Source: Lutibacter sp. Hel_I_33_5
GTDB lineage: Bacteria > Bacteroidota > Bacteroidia > Flavobacteriales > Flavobacteriaceae
Length of the DNA stretch: 64,000 nt
Assembly: GCF_007827455.1 (NCBI RefSeq)
Contig: NZ_VISM01000001.1
Location: forward strand, 1,403,501-1,467,500
Reading direction: 5' to 3'
Below are positions 51,256-58,533 of the stretch, in pieces. Both the position numbers and the translations under genes were made by a program. Positions within the stretch are counted from its first letter, which is position 1. Each line of letters opens with the position of its first letter. The notes below the pieces were generated by a model. It did no database searches and had not been told where the DNA came from. It was given only the letters and a program-made list of their open reading frames with translations.

Positions 51256-51879
51256 ATGGCGAGAAAGAAAAGAGAAAAAACAAGTAAGGAAAAATTTAAG
51301 TTGTTGCATAATTATTATTCAAGAACTGGATTTTACATGTTTATTTGGGAAAGTTTAAAAAAAGCTTTTTTACCCATTGTACTTGTTATTGTTGGATTAT
51401 TTCTATTCAACAAATATGTATATAACATTAATGAAGGATTAGAAACCATAACAGAAACCTTTTCTAGAATTGGCGTTTTAACAACCTTCTTTATTTCTGA
51501 AACATTGTTAGGGTTAATTCCTCCAGAGATCTTTATTGCCTGGGCAGGAAAAACGTCTCAACAAGTACTTAACTTAACTTTTTTAGCAACCTTATCTTAC
51601 CTTGGCGGTTTAATCTCTTATTTTTTAGGAAAAACTGCACTAAGAATTAAATCTCTTAAAGAGTACTTAGAGGTCAAAATGGCTAAGAATTTAAAGAATA
51701 CTCGTAAATGGGGTGGGATTTTAATTTTAGTTGGTGCATTATTGCCTTTACCTTTTTCTATTGCATGTGTTGCTGCTGGAATGATAAAATATCCTTTTAA
51801 AAGAGTGGCTCTTTTCGGATTATTTCGATTTTTGAGATTTGCACTTTATGCTTCAGTAATTTTTAAAGCCGTAAACTAA
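51256..51879 (+). CDS. VTT/DedA-like membrane protein
   Basis: A 207-residue inner-membrane protein with hydrophobic segments near residues 35-50, 68-90, 105-120, 150-172 and 185-205. The motifs ISETLLGLIPPEIFIAWAG and ILVGALLPLPFSIACVAAG fit the re-entrant loops of the VTT (SNARE-associated/DedA) superfamily, which move lipids between membrane leaflets. The first 30 residues are basic and cytosolic. The small DUF1456 gene follows with its own promoter. Confidence 0.87.
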   Translation: MARKKREKTSKEKFKLLHNYYSRTGFYMFIWESLKKAFLPIVLVIVGLFLFNKYVYNINEGLETITETFSRIGVLTTFFISETLLGLIPPEIFIAWAGKTSQQVLNLTFLATLSYLGGLISYFLGKTALRIKSLKEYLEVKMAKNLKNTRKWGGILILVGALLPLPFSIACVAAGMIKYPFKRVALFGLFRFLRFALYASVIFKAVN

Positions 51880-51884
51880 AATAG

Positions 51885-51892
51885 TACATTTG
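51885..51892 (+). promoter_or_regulatory. -7 promoter box of the DUF1456 gene, 4 nt before ATG
   Basis: TACATTTG matches TAnnTTTG, followed by catt and the ATG at 51897. TTTT lies 20 bases upstream at the -33 position. Confidence 0.55.
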
Positions 51893-51896
51893 CATT

Positions 51897-52136
51897 ATGG
51901 GATTAACAAATAATGATATTTTTAAAAAATTACGCGTAGCACACAAATTACGAGATACCGATATTATTGATATTTGTGCTTTGGTTGATTTAAAAGTATC
52001 TAAAGCTGAATTAGGAGCTATTTTTAGAAAAGAAGATCATCCTAAATATGTTGAGTGCGGCGATCAATTTTTACGTAATTTTTTAAACGGACTGATAATC
52101 CATCTTCGTGGCCCGATGCCTAAAAAAGATAAATAG
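51897..52136 (+). CDS. DUF1456 (YehS-like) protein, single-repeat form
   Basis: A 79-residue protein with one DUF1456 unit: NDIFKKLRVAHKLRDTDIIDICAL, VSKAELGAIFRKEDHPKYVECGDQFLRNFLNGL. The E. coli relative YehS has two such units in about 156 residues, so this is the half-size version and may dimerise. Function unknown. It has a -7 box four bases before its ATG and ends at a strong bidirectional terminator. Confidence 0.9.
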   Translation: MGLTNNDIFKKLRVAHKLRDTDIIDICALVDLKVSKAELGAIFRKEDHPKYVECGDQFLRNFLNGLIIHLRGPMPKKDK

Positions 52137-52187
52137 AATTTTAGAGCCCTTCGCTCCTTGAGCGATAGAAACAAAAAAATACAATAT

Positions 52188-52216
52188 AAAAAAGAGCGCA
52201 AATTGCGCTCTTTTTT
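52188..52216. terminator. Bidirectional rho-independent terminator
   Basis: AAAAAAGAGCGCAA-A-TTGCGCTCTTTTTT: 14-bp perfect arms with a run of A on one side and T on the other. It lies between the convergent DUF1456 (+) and DUF3127 (-) genes and can stop transcription from both. Confidence 0.85.
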
Positions 52217-52248
52217 ATTTATATCTAGTAATCTAAAATTCTAAGTCT

Positions 52249-52617
52249 CTAGAATGGTAAATCATCTGGTTCATTTGTATTTAAATCTGGAGCTGGTGCA
52301 AATTGCTCAGCTGGCGGTACATTTTGCGTAGAAGCTGCTTGAGATAAATTTTCTATTCTCCAACCTTGAACAGAGTTAAAGTATTTTGCAACACCTTCTG
52401 GATTAATCCATTCCCTACCACGTAAATTAATAGACACTTTCACATCTTGTCCAACACCATAACTATTTAGTAAATCGCACTTATCTTGTACAAATTCAAT
52501 CATAATCATTTGTGGATATTGCTCATCAGTAGTAACTACTAATTCTCTTTTTCTAAAACCGTTGCTTCCAAACGTTTGTGTTTCTCCTATTAATTTAATT
52601 TTTCCAATTACTTCCAT
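52249..52617 (-). CDS. DUF3127 protein (OB-fold-like)
   Basis: A 122-residue protein with a DUF3127 core: MEVIGKIKLIGETQTFGSNGFRKRELVVTT, KCDLLNSYGVGQDVKVSINLRGREWIN, ending in a flexible, acidic, Pro-rich tail NEPDDLPF. The acidic tail ending DLPF resembles the C-terminal interaction tip of single-stranded DNA-binding proteins, so nucleic-acid binding through an OB-fold is likely but unproven. It follows the flavin reductase gene after 8 bases. Confidence 0.9.
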   Translation of the reverse strand: MEVIGKIKLIGETQTFGSNGFRKRELVVTTDEQYPQMIMIEFVQDKCDLLNSYGVGQDVKVSINLRGREWINPEGVAKYFNSVQGWRIENLSQAASTQNVPPAEQFAPAPDLNTNEPDDLPF

Positions 52618-52625
52618 ATTCTTAA

Positions 52626-53486
52626 CTATTTAAGTAAAAGCACTTTCCAAGCACTTTCTGTATCATTATTATTTAAAAACTCTTGCGCAAATGTATGTTT
52701 TTTTTCAATGTTTGCCTTTACAATATGCGGATGTTCTTTTCCAAAGTTATCAACAGTTTCTTTTGACGGTAATTGCTCTACGTTACCTAGCATTCCTAGA
52801 TTATTCCCTGTTAAAATTGTACTATTTCTAATTTCAAACGGAATTGCATCTACTCCAATTCCTAACCTAGAAATAGGTTTTGGAATTTCGAAAAAACCAT
52901 CTCTAGCACGAGAATAATAACTTCCTCCTGCTCTTGCAACTAAATCTATTTTATGCTGATCTATCGTTCCGTTTTCATCCAAAATGGCTTCAGAAATATG
53001 AATTTTTACAACTTCACACACAATTAAATTTCCTGCACCTCCTTCATCACCTGTAAAAATAACATCATTTACTTTGCATTCAAATTGCACAGGAGATTCT
53101 GCTACTCTAAACGGTTTTATTTTATCTGATTTTAGCATGGTAAGACCCGCTTTTTCAAATTCGTTAACGTCTGCCGGATATTCAGTACTGCTTAAAGACA
53201 TTTGTTGAACAATATCATAATTCACCACATTAATCACAACTTCTTTAGTAGCCAACGCATTCTCTAATGTATGTTTAGTAGTGTTATTTTTCACTCTTCT
53301 TGCAGGAGAAAAAATCATAATGGGTGGATTTGCTCCAAAAACATTAAAAAAACTAAAAGGTGATAAATTTGGATTCCCATTCGCATCAATTGTACTTGCA
53401 AAAGCAATAGGTCTAGGAGCAACAGCGCCCAACAAATATCCGTGCAATTTAGAAGTAGCAATTTCTTTTGGATCTATACTTAACAT
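52626..53486 (-). CDS. Flavin reductase family protein
   Basis: From the ATG at 53486 the protein is 286 residues. It is an FMN-binding split-barrel protein: YLLGAVAPRPIAFASTIDANGNPNLSPFSFFNVFGANPPIM, VNVVNYDIVQQMSLSS, and VARAGGSYYSRARDGFFEI. These enzymes reduce FMN with NAD(P)H or act as oxidoreductases of their own. A TTG immediately upstream in frame is less likely as start. A -7-like box TATATTTA reads on the minus strand at 53503-53510. Confidence 0.9.
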   Translation of the reverse strand: MLSIDPKEIATSKLHGYLLGAVAPRPIAFASTIDANGNPNLSPFSFFNVFGANPPIMIFSPARRVKNNTTKHTLENALATKEVVINVVNYDIVQQMSLSSTEYPADVNEFEKAGLTMLKSDKIKPFRVAESPVQFECKVNDVIFTGDEGGAGNLIVCEVVKIHISEAILDENGTIDQHKIDLVARAGGSYYSRARDGFFEIPKPISRLGIGVDAIPFEIRNSTILTGNNLGMLGNVEQLPSKETVDNFGKEHPHIVKANIEKKHTFAQEFLNNNDTESAWKVLLLK

Positions 53487-53547
53487 CAAAATAATTTTAC
53501 TGTAAATATACTATCAAATTCACAAATCAGTTATATAGTAGATTGGT

Positions 53548-53555
53548 TATATTTG
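53548..53555 (+). promoter_or_regulatory. -7 promoter box of the orphan histidine kinase, 4 nt before ATG
   Basis: TATATTTG matches TAnnTTTG and is followed by acaa and the ATG at 53560. Confidence 0.55.
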
Positions 53556-53559
53556 ACAA

Positions 53560-54735
53560 ATGAGTTTTTTTAAAAATACTTTGTGGTTAAAACGAATTTC
53601 TATTCTGACTTCGTTTTTAATTGTTTCCCTTATTCTTTGGAATACCTATGTTTTCTTTCAGAAGTTTAAAAAAGCTGAAAGAGCAAAAATGGAACTTCAT
53701 GGTGATGCCATAAAAGAATTTAATACGACTACGATTGCAGAGTTAGATGAAAACATGTCTCCACTACCTTCTAAGATTATTGAAAAGAACAAAGATGTTC
53801 CAATGATATTAGTAGATTTTGATGGTAAAATTAAAAACTGGAATAATTTAGATATCAAAAGAGAATTGGATATTAAAATAGAAAAAGATTCAATATACCT
53901 TGAGAAGCAATTGGCTATCATGAAAAGCCAAAACGAACCAATTAAGGTAGAATATTTAGGAAAAGCCGATTATATCTATTATAAAGATTCTGATTTATTA
54001 GACAAACTCACCTACTATCCACTTGCCTTATTATTAATTCTAGTATTATTTTTAGCTGTTATTTACTTGTTTTTTAACTCCAATAAAGTTGCAGAACAAA
54101 ATAAATTATGGACAGGAATGGCAAAAGAAACGGCGCATCAAATCGGTACACCTTTGTCTTCTTTATTAGGATGGATTGCTATTTTAAAAACTGAAAATGT
54201 AAATGATAAATATGTTGATGAAATAGAAAAAGATGTCCATCGATTAAATACCATTGCCAATCGTTTTTCTAAAATTGGTTCTTTACCAGAATTGAAGAAA
54301 ACTGAAATTGTTAAAGAAACAAAAGCGGCTTTCGATTATTTACAATCTAGAAGTTCTAAACAAATTTCTTTTTCGTTTTCAAGTTCAAATAACGAATTGT
54401 TTGCCAACTTAAACACTGAGTTATATAGTTGGGTGATAGAAAATTTAATAAAAAATGCTATTGATGCTATGTTAGGAAAAGGAACTTTAGAGGTAGCCAT
54501 TTCTGACACCAATAAAAAAATAAAAATCACGGTTTCTGATACTGGAAAAGGAATGTCGAAATCTATGTACAAGAAGATTTTTAAACCTGGATTTACAACA
54601 AAAAAACGTGGTTGGGGATTAGGCTTGTCTTTATCAAAAAGAATTATTGAAGATTACCATAACGGTAAAATTTTTGTTAAAAAATCTGAGCTAGGAAAAG
54701 GGACTACGTTTGAAGTCCAATTACTAAAAAATTAA
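53560..54735 (+). CDS. Orphan sensor histidine kinase
   Basis: A 391-residue kinase with two membrane segments (about residues 13-32 and 153-172), an extracytoplasmic sensor domain between them, a DHp domain with the phospho-acceptor in AKETAHQIGTPLSSLLGW, and an HATPase domain with the N box VIENLIKNAIDAML, SDTGKGMS and GWGLGLSLSKRIIEDYHNG. No HAMP domain and no response regulator gene is adjacent. Its -7 box is four bases before the start. The stop overlaps the convergent DinB gene in TTAA. Confidence 0.95.
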   Translation: MSFFKNTLWLKRISILTSFLIVSLILWNTYVFFQKFKKAERAKMELHGDAIKEFNTTTIAELDENMSPLPSKIIEKNKDVPMILVDFDGKIKNWNNLDIKRELDIKIEKDSIYLEKQLAIMKSQNEPIKVEYLGKADYIYYKDSDLLDKLTYYPLALLLILVLFLAVIYLFFNSNKVAEQNKLWTGMAKETAHQIGTPLSSLLGWIAILKTENVNDKYVDEIEKDVHRLNTIANRFSKIGSLPELKKTEIVKETKAAFDYLQSRSSKQISFSFSSSNNELFANLNTELYSWVIENLIKNAIDAMLGKGTLEVAISDTNKKIKITVSDTGKGMSKSMYKKIFKPGFTTKKRGWGLGLSLSKRIIEDYHNGKIFVKKSELGKGTTFEVQLLKN

Positions 54736-55202
54736 TTTTCTGTTTTATCAATCATTTTTTTAATCAAAGATATTTGACCTAAATGATAATAACTGTGTTC
54801 TATAATTCCTTCAATATTTCTATAATGACTTCCATATTTTTCATCTACAAAAATACTTTCTAGTTCTTTTTTAGATAATTGCTCTATACAATTTGCAAGT
54901 TTTTTTGAATTCTCAAAAAGGGTATTTCTTAATATTTCCCAATCTTTTTCAGAAGTAATTTCAGGAGCATCAAAACTAAATTTATCTTTTATATCCAATG
55001 TACCTCCTTCAAAAACTTGCAAAACACCAGCAACATAATAATTAACATGAAAAGTTAAAAGAGCAATAGTATTTGCAGAAAATTCTTTTTGTTTGGCTTC
55101 TTGCCAAGTAATATTAGTAAGTACTTTTTTATAATTTGTGTTAGCAACCCAAGTTCCGTCAAGAAAAACTTCTCTAAACCTACTTGCGATTTCTTTTACC
55201 AT
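54732..55202 (-). CDS. DinB-like metal-binding protein
   Basis: A 156-residue four-helix protein of the DinB/DUF664 type. Histidines in TFHVNYYVAGVLQ and EGIIEHSYYHLGQISLIKK are placed like the three metal ligands of the family. Many members are thiol-dependent transferases or have unknown activity. It follows the HIT gene after 5 bases and is in line with greA in a minus-strand run. Confidence 0.85.
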   Translation of the reverse strand: MVKEIASRFREVFLDGTWVANTNYKKVLTNITWQEAKQKEFSANTIALLTFHVNYYVAGVLQVFEGGTLDIKDKFSFDAPEITSEKDWEILRNTLFENSKKLANCIEQLSKKELESIFVDEKYGSHYRNIEGIIEHSYYHLGQISLIKKMIDKTEN

Positions 55203-55207
55203 TATAA

Positions 55208-55597
55208 TTAATTAAAATTAGCTGAAATCTTTTCTGCCAAAGCAACAAACTCATCATTTGTTAATTTCACTTTATTAATAAATTGCATATCAGCCATAGT
55301 ATTTATCGGAATTAAATGCACATGTACATGAGGTACTTCTAATCCAATTACACTTAAACCAACACGTTTACAATCCACCGTTTTTTCTATCGCTTTCGCA
55401 ACTCTATAAGAGAAATCCATTAGTTTATTATATTCATCCTTAGACAAATCAAACAACTTATTTTCCTCTTTTTTAGGAATCACTAAGGTATGCCCTTTAG
55501 CATTAGGATTGATATCTAAAAAAGCTAAAAAATCATCGTTTTCTGCAACTTTATACGAAGGAATTTCGCCTGTAACGATTTTTGTAAATATGCTCAT
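55208..55597 (-). CDS. HIT family protein
   Basis: A 129-residue HIT-domain protein with the histidine triad EVPHVHVHLIPI and the N-terminal IVTGEIPSYKV and FLDINPNAKGHTLVIPKK. These proteins cleave nucleoside phosphoramidates or dinucleotides such as AMP-lysine and Ap4A. The length is that of the HINT branch. It is encoded between greA and the DinB-like gene on the minus strand. Confidence 0.95.
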   Translation of the reverse strand: MSIFTKIVTGEIPSYKVAENDDFLAFLDINPNAKGHTLVIPKKEENKLFDLSKDEYNKLMDFSYRVAKAIEKTVDCKRVGLSVIGLEVPHVHVHLIPINTMADMQFINKVKLTNDEFVALAEKISANFN

Positions 55598-55669
55598 ATA
55601 ATAGTTGTTAGTGGTTCGATTTTAGTTGTTTGTAAAAATAGTTGCTTTGCTACTTTATGACTTCGAAAC

Positions 55670-56143
55670 TTATCTAGAAATCTCTACAATTTCAAATTTC
55701 ATAATTCCACTTGGAACTTTTATTTCAGCAATATCACCTACTTCTTTTCCAAGTAAACCTTTGCCTATTGGAGAGTTTACAGACAATTTACCATTTCTAA
55801 CATCAGTTTCAGAATCAGCTACTAAGGTGTAAGAAAATTCCATTCCGTTTGCAGCATTCTTGATTTTAACTACAGAATGAATCAATATTTTAGACATATC
55901 TAATTGAGATTCGTCTAAAATACGTGCATTAGAAATTACATTTTTTAGTTTTGCAATCTTAAACTCTAAATGCGATTGTTCTTCTTTTGCTGCATGATAT
56001 TCTGCATTCTCACTTAAATCTCCTTTATCTCTTGCGTCTGCAATTTCTTGCGTAACTCTTGGACGTTCTACTTGTTCTAATTGAAGTAATTCGTCTTTTA
56101 ATTTCTTTAATCCTTCCGCTGAATAATATGATATCTCACTCAT
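55670..56143 (-). CDS. greA: Transcription elongation factor GreA
   Basis: GreA rescues backtracked RNA polymerase by stimulating transcript cleavage. From the ATG at 56143 the protein is 157 residues, the usual length, with the N-terminal coiled coil (YSAEGLKKLKDELLQLEQVERPRVTQEIADARDKGDLSENAEYHAAKEEQ) carrying the tip motif DARDKGDLSENAEY, and a C-terminal FKBP-like domain ending VPSGIMKFEIVEISR. A TTG three codons upstream is rejected. A possible -7 box reads TACATTTG on the minus strand at 56251-56258, giving a leader of about 100 nt. Confidence 0.96.
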   Translation of the reverse strand: MSEISYYSAEGLKKLKDELLQLEQVERPRVTQEIADARDKGDLSENAEYHAAKEEQSHLEFKIAKLKNVISNARILDESQLDMSKILIHSVVKIKNAANGMEFSYTLVADSETDVRNGKLSVNSPIGKGLLGKEVGDIAEIKVPSGIMKFEIVEISR

Positions 56144-56306
56144 TTTTCTCAATTTTTAAAATTCAACAATAAACCATAACATGTTTTTAATAAACATTCA
56201 TTATAGCTTAAATTTAAAAATCCCAGACCATTAGGTATGAGATTAGATTACAAATGTACAAAATAATTGTAAATTGCACTCGTTTTATAGTAAACTACCC
56301 TTAAAA

Positions 56307-56732
56307 ATGATTAAAAAAGTCTTTATTTTATTCACGTTCCTTATTTGTTTAAGTTGCACAGATACAACCGAAAACAATGATGTTTTACCATTTGTTCAAG
56401 TGAATGTAACAGTAGATTTAAACTTGCCACAATTTCTTGATCTTCGAGTTCCTGGAGGCTGGGCATATTCATCTGGTGGTATAAGTGGGATTATTATTTA
56501 CAACCTAAACGGAAATCAATTTAAAGCATTTGAAAGAAGTTGTCCACACATTCCTGTTTCTAATTGTACTAGAATGCAAGTAGAAAATAACATCAAAATG
56601 AAATGTCTTTGTGACGATTCTGAGTTTAATATTTTAAATGGTTCCCCAATAACGAGTGGTATTGATAAATTTGCTAGAGAATATTTAGTCACTAATTTAA
56701 ATGGAACAATTCTTAGAATAACTAACTTTTAA
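56307..56732 (+). CDS. Rieske-like lipoprotein with a degenerate cluster-binding motif
   Basis: From the ATG at 56307 the protein is 141 residues with a lipoprotein-like signal (VFILFTFLICLSC). The C-terminal half resembles a Rieske [2Fe-2S] domain: box I is C79-P-H81 with a later C87, and box II is C100-L-C102-D103 instead of the normal C-P-C-H. The second histidine ligand is thus an aspartate. Cysteines for the disulfide are kept. It may hold an altered cluster or none. No oxygenase or cytochrome bc1 partner is nearby. Confidence 0.8.
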   Translation: MIKKVFILFTFLICLSCTDTTENNDVLPFVQVNVTVDLNLPQFLDLRVPGGWAYSSGGISGIIIYNLNGNQFKAFERSCPHIPVSNCTRMQVENNIKMKCLCDDSEFNILNGSPITSGIDKFAREYLVTNLNGTILRITNF

Positions 56733-56755
56733 TAGCCGGTTATTAAATAGATTCT

Positions 56756-56763
56756 TATTTTTG
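56756..56763 (+). promoter_or_regulatory. -7 promoter box of purK
   Basis: TATTTTTG matches TAnnTTTG. It is two bases before an in-frame GTG (56766) and 23 before a second GTG (56787). The expected transcript would start at or after the first GTG. Confidence 0.45.
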
Positions 56764-56786
56764 CTGTGAATTTTAACACAATTCTT

Positions 56787-57944
56787 GTGAAAAATTACTT
56801 TTCTTCAGATTTTAAATTAGGCGTTTTAGGTGGTGGTCAGCTAGGAAGAATGCTACTTCCTGAAACTCAAAAATTTGATATTTATACCGTTATTTTAGAT
56901 GCAAATGCAGCTGCTCCATGCGCACAAATTTGTAACGAATTCCATCAAGGAAACTTATTAGATTTTGATACTGTTTACAATTTTGGAAAGCAAGTAGATT
57001 TGCTTACTATAGAAATTGAAAATGTAAATATTGATGCACTCGATAAACTAGAAAAAGAAGGATTAACTATTTACCCAAAACCTTCTAATCTTAGAATCAT
57101 ACAAAATAAAGCCACTCAAAAAAGTTTTTATACCGATAATAATATTCCGACAGCTACCTTTTCTCACTATGCATATTTAGAAGAATTAACTCATGCTGTA
57201 GAAAATAGTATTATTGAATTTCCTTTTGTTTGGAAAGCTGCACGATTTGGATATGATGGAACAGGCGTAAAAGTTGTAAGAAATTATACCGATCTAAATA
57301 CGTTACCAAATGTTGAATGTATTGCCGAAAAGTTAATTCCGTTTAAAAATGAATTGGCTGTAATTGTAGCAAGAAATAGTGATGGAGAAACAAAAACATA
57401 TCCTGTAGTTGAAATGGAATTTCATCCAGAAGCAAATCAGGTTGAATATGTTTTATGTCCTGCAAGGATTGATAAAAGTGTTGCAGACAAAGCACAAGAA
57501 ATTGCTTTAAATGTTGCTAATACATTTGACTTTGTTGGATTATTAGCTGTTGAAATGTTTCAAACAACAACTGATGAAATTTTGGTAAACGAAGTTGCGC
57601 CAAGAACACATAATTCTGGGCATTATTCTATTGAGGCAAGTTATACGAATCAGTTTGAACAACATTTAAGAAGTATATTAAACCTTCCTCTTGGAAATAC
57701 GGAAAGTAAAGTTGCCGGAATTATGGTAAATTTGGTAGGCGCAGAAGGTTTTATAGGTGATGTTATTTATGAAAATATTGAAGAAATCATAAAAATTGAC
57801 GGTGTTACACCTCATATTTATGGAAAGAAACAAACCAAACCTTTTCGTAAAATGGGTCATGTAACTATTGTACATAAAGACATTAATACAGCAAGAGAAA
57901 TTGCACAGAAGGTTAAAGAAACTGTTAAAGTAATAAGTAAATAA
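56787..57944 (+). CDS. purK: 5-(carboxyamino)imidazole ribonucleotide synthase PurK
   Basis: PurK carboxylates AIR with bicarbonate and ATP in purine synthesis. The protein has KLGVLGGGQLGRMLLPETQKF at its N terminus, an ATP-grasp core with FVWKAARFGYDGTGVKVV and EIEN, and VNEVAPRTHNSGHYSIEAS with ligands of Mg-ATP. From GTG at 56787 it is 386 residues; GTG at 56766 would add seven. The former is preferred because the promoter box leaves almost no room before 56766 and family members begin near MNYFSSDFKLG. purE follows after 99 bases with a repeat-like hairpin between them. Confidence 0.93.
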   Translation: MKNYFSSDFKLGVLGGGQLGRMLLPETQKFDIYTVILDANAAAPCAQICNEFHQGNLLDFDTVYNFGKQVDLLTIEIENVNIDALDKLEKEGLTIYPKPSNLRIIQNKATQKSFYTDNNIPTATFSHYAYLEELTHAVENSIIEFPFVWKAARFGYDGTGVKVVRNYTDLNTLPNVECIAEKLIPFKNELAVIVARNSDGETKTYPVVEMEFHPEANQVEYVLCPARIDKSVADKAQEIALNVANTFDFVGLLAVEMFQTTTDEILVNEVAPRTHNSGHYSIEASYTNQFEQHLRSILNLPLGNTESKVAGIMVNLVGAEGFIGDVIYENIEEIIKIDGVTPHIYGKKQTKPFRKMGHVTIVHKDINTAREIAQKVKETVKVISK

Positions 57945-57946
57945 TA

Positions 57947-58023
57947 CGTCATTACGAGTAAAACGAAGTAATCTCTTGATTATAAAAGGCAGATTGCTTC
58001 GTCGAATTATTCCTCGCAATGAC
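57947..58023. repeat. Long imperfect inverted repeat between purK and purE (REP-like)
   Basis: Left arm GTCATTACGAG...CGAAGTAATCT and right arm AGATTGCTTCG...CTCGCAATGAC pair over most of their length. This matches a short hairpin-forming repeat commonly seen between flavobacterial genes. It lies within the purK-purE transcription unit and could form an mRNA hairpin. Confidence 0.65.
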
Positions 58024-58043
58024 AAGAACTAAAAACTAGAACT

Positions 58044-58523
58044 ATGGTAGGAATCATAATGGGAAGCGATTCAGATCTTCCAATCATGCAAGAAGCAATC
58101 GATATTTTAGAAAGTTTTGATATTCAAATTGAAGTTGATATTGTTTCTGCACACAGAACTCCAGAAAAATTAGTTGACTATTCTAAAAATGCGCATACTC
58201 GCGGTATAAAAGTGATTATAGCTGGCGCTGGTGGCGCTGCACATTTACCTGGAATGGTGGCAAGTATGAGTCCGTTACCTATTATTGGAGTACCAGTAAA
58301 AAGTAGAAATTCTATAGATGGTTGGGATTCTGTTTTATCTATTCTTCAAATGCCTGGTGGAGTTCCAGTAGCAACTGTAGCATTAGATGGCGCAAAAAAT
58401 GCTGGAATTCTTGCTGCACAAATTATTGGTGCATCAGATAAATGTGTATTAGATAAAATTATTGCTTATAAAGAAGGCTTAAAACTAAAAGTTGAAAAAG
58501 CTTCTGAAAGAGTTAGAAAATAA
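58044..58523 (+). CDS. purE: N5-carboxyaminoimidazole ribonucleotide mutase PurE
   Basis: PurE converts N5-CAIR made by PurK into CAIR. The 159-residue class I PurE has MGSDSDLPIM near the N terminus, SAHRTPEKLVDY with the catalytic His, IAGAGGAAHLPGMVAS, and GVPVKSRNSIDGWDSVLSILQMPGGVPVATVALDG. Typical length. It continues the purK transcript. The stop is 10 bases before the convergent T9SS-secreted protein gene. Confidence 0.97.
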   Translation: MVGIIMGSDSDLPIMQEAIDILESFDIQIEVDIVSAHRTPEKLVDYSKNAHTRGIKVIIAGAGGAAHLPGMVASMSPLPIIGVPVKSRNSIDGWDSVLSILQMPGGVPVATVALDGAKNAGILAAQIIGASDKCVLDKIIAYKEGLKLKVEKASERVRK

Positions 58524-58533
58524 GTTCTTAAAC

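Noticed and set aside
57678..58025. Minus-strand open frame across the end of purK and the repeat
   Set aside because: It lies antisense to purK, has low-complexity Phe/Asn/Cys-rich composition, and depends on the inverted repeat for its N terminus.
57945..58043. Purine riboswitch or attenuator between purK and purE
   Set aside because: The sequence is a simple long inverted repeat matching dispersed flavobacterial repeats; no purine-riboswitch core is visible, and no T-run follows the stem.
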